Shown here piece after piece: positions 63,720 through 64,000 of a stretch of DNA of 64,000 bases. Position numbers and translations under genes: made by a program. The stretch lies in NCBI RefSeq assembly GCF_013365535.1, contig NZ_CP053590.1, forward strand, positions 3,896,501 to 3,960,500, read 5' to 3'. The notes under the pieces were generated by a model. The model had not been told where the DNA came from. It made no database searches and saw only the letters and a list, made by a program, of their open reading frames with translations. The stretch is from Aquimarina sp. TRL1. Lineage in GTDB: Bacteria > Bacteroidota > Bacteroidia > Flavobacteriales > Flavobacteriaceae. How positions within the stretch are numbered: position 1 is the first letter of the stretch; each line of letters opens with the position of its first letter.

Positions 63720-64000
63720 GGATGATTAATACATTCTTAAAAACTACATTAGATATTGGGGGCATCTTAGGAGATTGTATTGAATATATGGTTTTCCGTA
63801 ACAAAAATAAAAGTATAAACCAGTAAATGGTTTATAGACAGTATAATTGTACTATTGTTAGCACAAATAAAAATCAATGTCTAACAAGTAAAAATAAAAA
63901 CAATAGAACAGGTAGAAAGAGTTCTAACAAAATTTTAACGAATACAAAATTGTATAGGCGTGTAAAGACTTGAATATAGAATTTTGAAATATCTATTGTT
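63720..64000. other. Gene-free end of the window
   Basis: AT-rich, no ORF of interest. A small hairpin ATAAACCA / TGGTTTAT lies around 63815-63835. It may contain the methyltransferase promoter and the start of the next region. Confidence 0.6.

Noticed and set aside
1..64000. tRNA and rRNA genes
   Set aside because: I searched by eye for T-loop motifs and rRNA landmarks and saw none; a tRNAscan search would be needed to exclude weak ones.

Overview
This window comes from the chromosome of a low-GC member of the Bacteroidota, most likely a marine flavobacterium (Flavobacteriaceae, Aquimarina-like; this placement is inference from gene content). The signs are: a type IX secretion (T9SS) type A sorting domain at the C-terminus of the protein ending at 47375; many lipoproteins whose mature N-termini are Ser/Asp/Glu-rich after the lipobox Cys; a TonB-dependent receptor with a carboxypeptidase-regulatory-like N-domain; TAnnTTTG-type -7 promoter elements; few Shine-Dalgarno sequences; a PLP-enzyme pair that fits capnine (sulfonolipid) synthesis; and DUF4834, DUF4870, YfhO and BatA-type proteins. 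I found no rRNA, tRNA, CRISPR array, transposase or prophage. The window reads as ordinary chromosome with a few accessory patches.

Layout. 1-5.8 kb: the 3' end of a methionine gamma-lyase-type gene, convergent with an Lrp/AsnC regulator; class II fumarase; a 58-aa membrane protein; a TonB-dependent receptor. 6-9.2 kb: a duplicated EF-hand/LRR lipoprotein, an unknown secreted protein, and ArsC. 9.25-10.35 kb: prfB with a classical programmed +1 frameshift. 10.4-18.3 kb: a secreted zinc metalloprotease followed by threonine aldolase, a YegP-type protein, an OmpA-family protein with a good promoter, YbaB, and an S9 oligopeptidase. 18.3-20.9 kb: a cysteine-synthase-like enzyme and an alpha-oxoamine-synthase-like enzyme, the likely CapA/CapB pair for sulfonolipids. 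21-24.5 kb: a Ca-binding-type acidic lipoprotein, a GNAT protein, and a barrel protein with a long Lys/Glu coiled-coil tail. 24.6-30.1 kb: a DUF4834-YfhO-GT4-flippase operon for surface glycans. 30.2-38 kb: an accessory patch with two paralogous secreted proteins whose tails have opposite charge (Arg/Ser/Thr-rich and 28 consecutive Asp), an L-domain-like lipoprotein, a royal-jelly/Yellow-family lipoprotein co-transcribed with a peroxiredoxin-like protein, an AraC regulator, and a second peroxiredoxin-like protein.

38-47 kb: uvrA, an ECF sigma factor with a 47-aa downstream ORF, nth (lacking the Fe-S cysteines), bcp, an unknown conserved protein, an HMA-like protein, and an MBL-fold hydrolase with a structured leader. 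47.4-50.2 kb: a very large secreted phytase-like/GDPD protein with a T9SS signal and an unusual domain order. 50.4-55.4 kb: the most interesting patch. It encodes an RpfF-like (DSF-synthase-type) crotonase with both catalytic glutamates, grouped with an HSL-type hydrolase, a membrane acyltransferase-like protein, a fatty-acid-hydroxylase/sterol-desaturase protein and an AlcB/IucB-type acyltransferase. It may make or modify a lipid signal. 55.7-60.8 kb: an esterase, a membrane-anchored LAS-type metallopeptidase candidate, DUF4870, a dihydroorotase homologue lacking its metal ligands, and a BatA/VWA protein. 61-63.7 kb: an unknown lipoprotein, a GNAT acetyltransferase and a methyltransferase.

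Most single genes are housekeeping or envelope functions. Candidate new biology lies in the RpfF-like lipid cluster, the oppositely charged paralogue pair, the structured intergenic segment at 33.49-33.61 kb and the unusual phytase/GDPD architecture.
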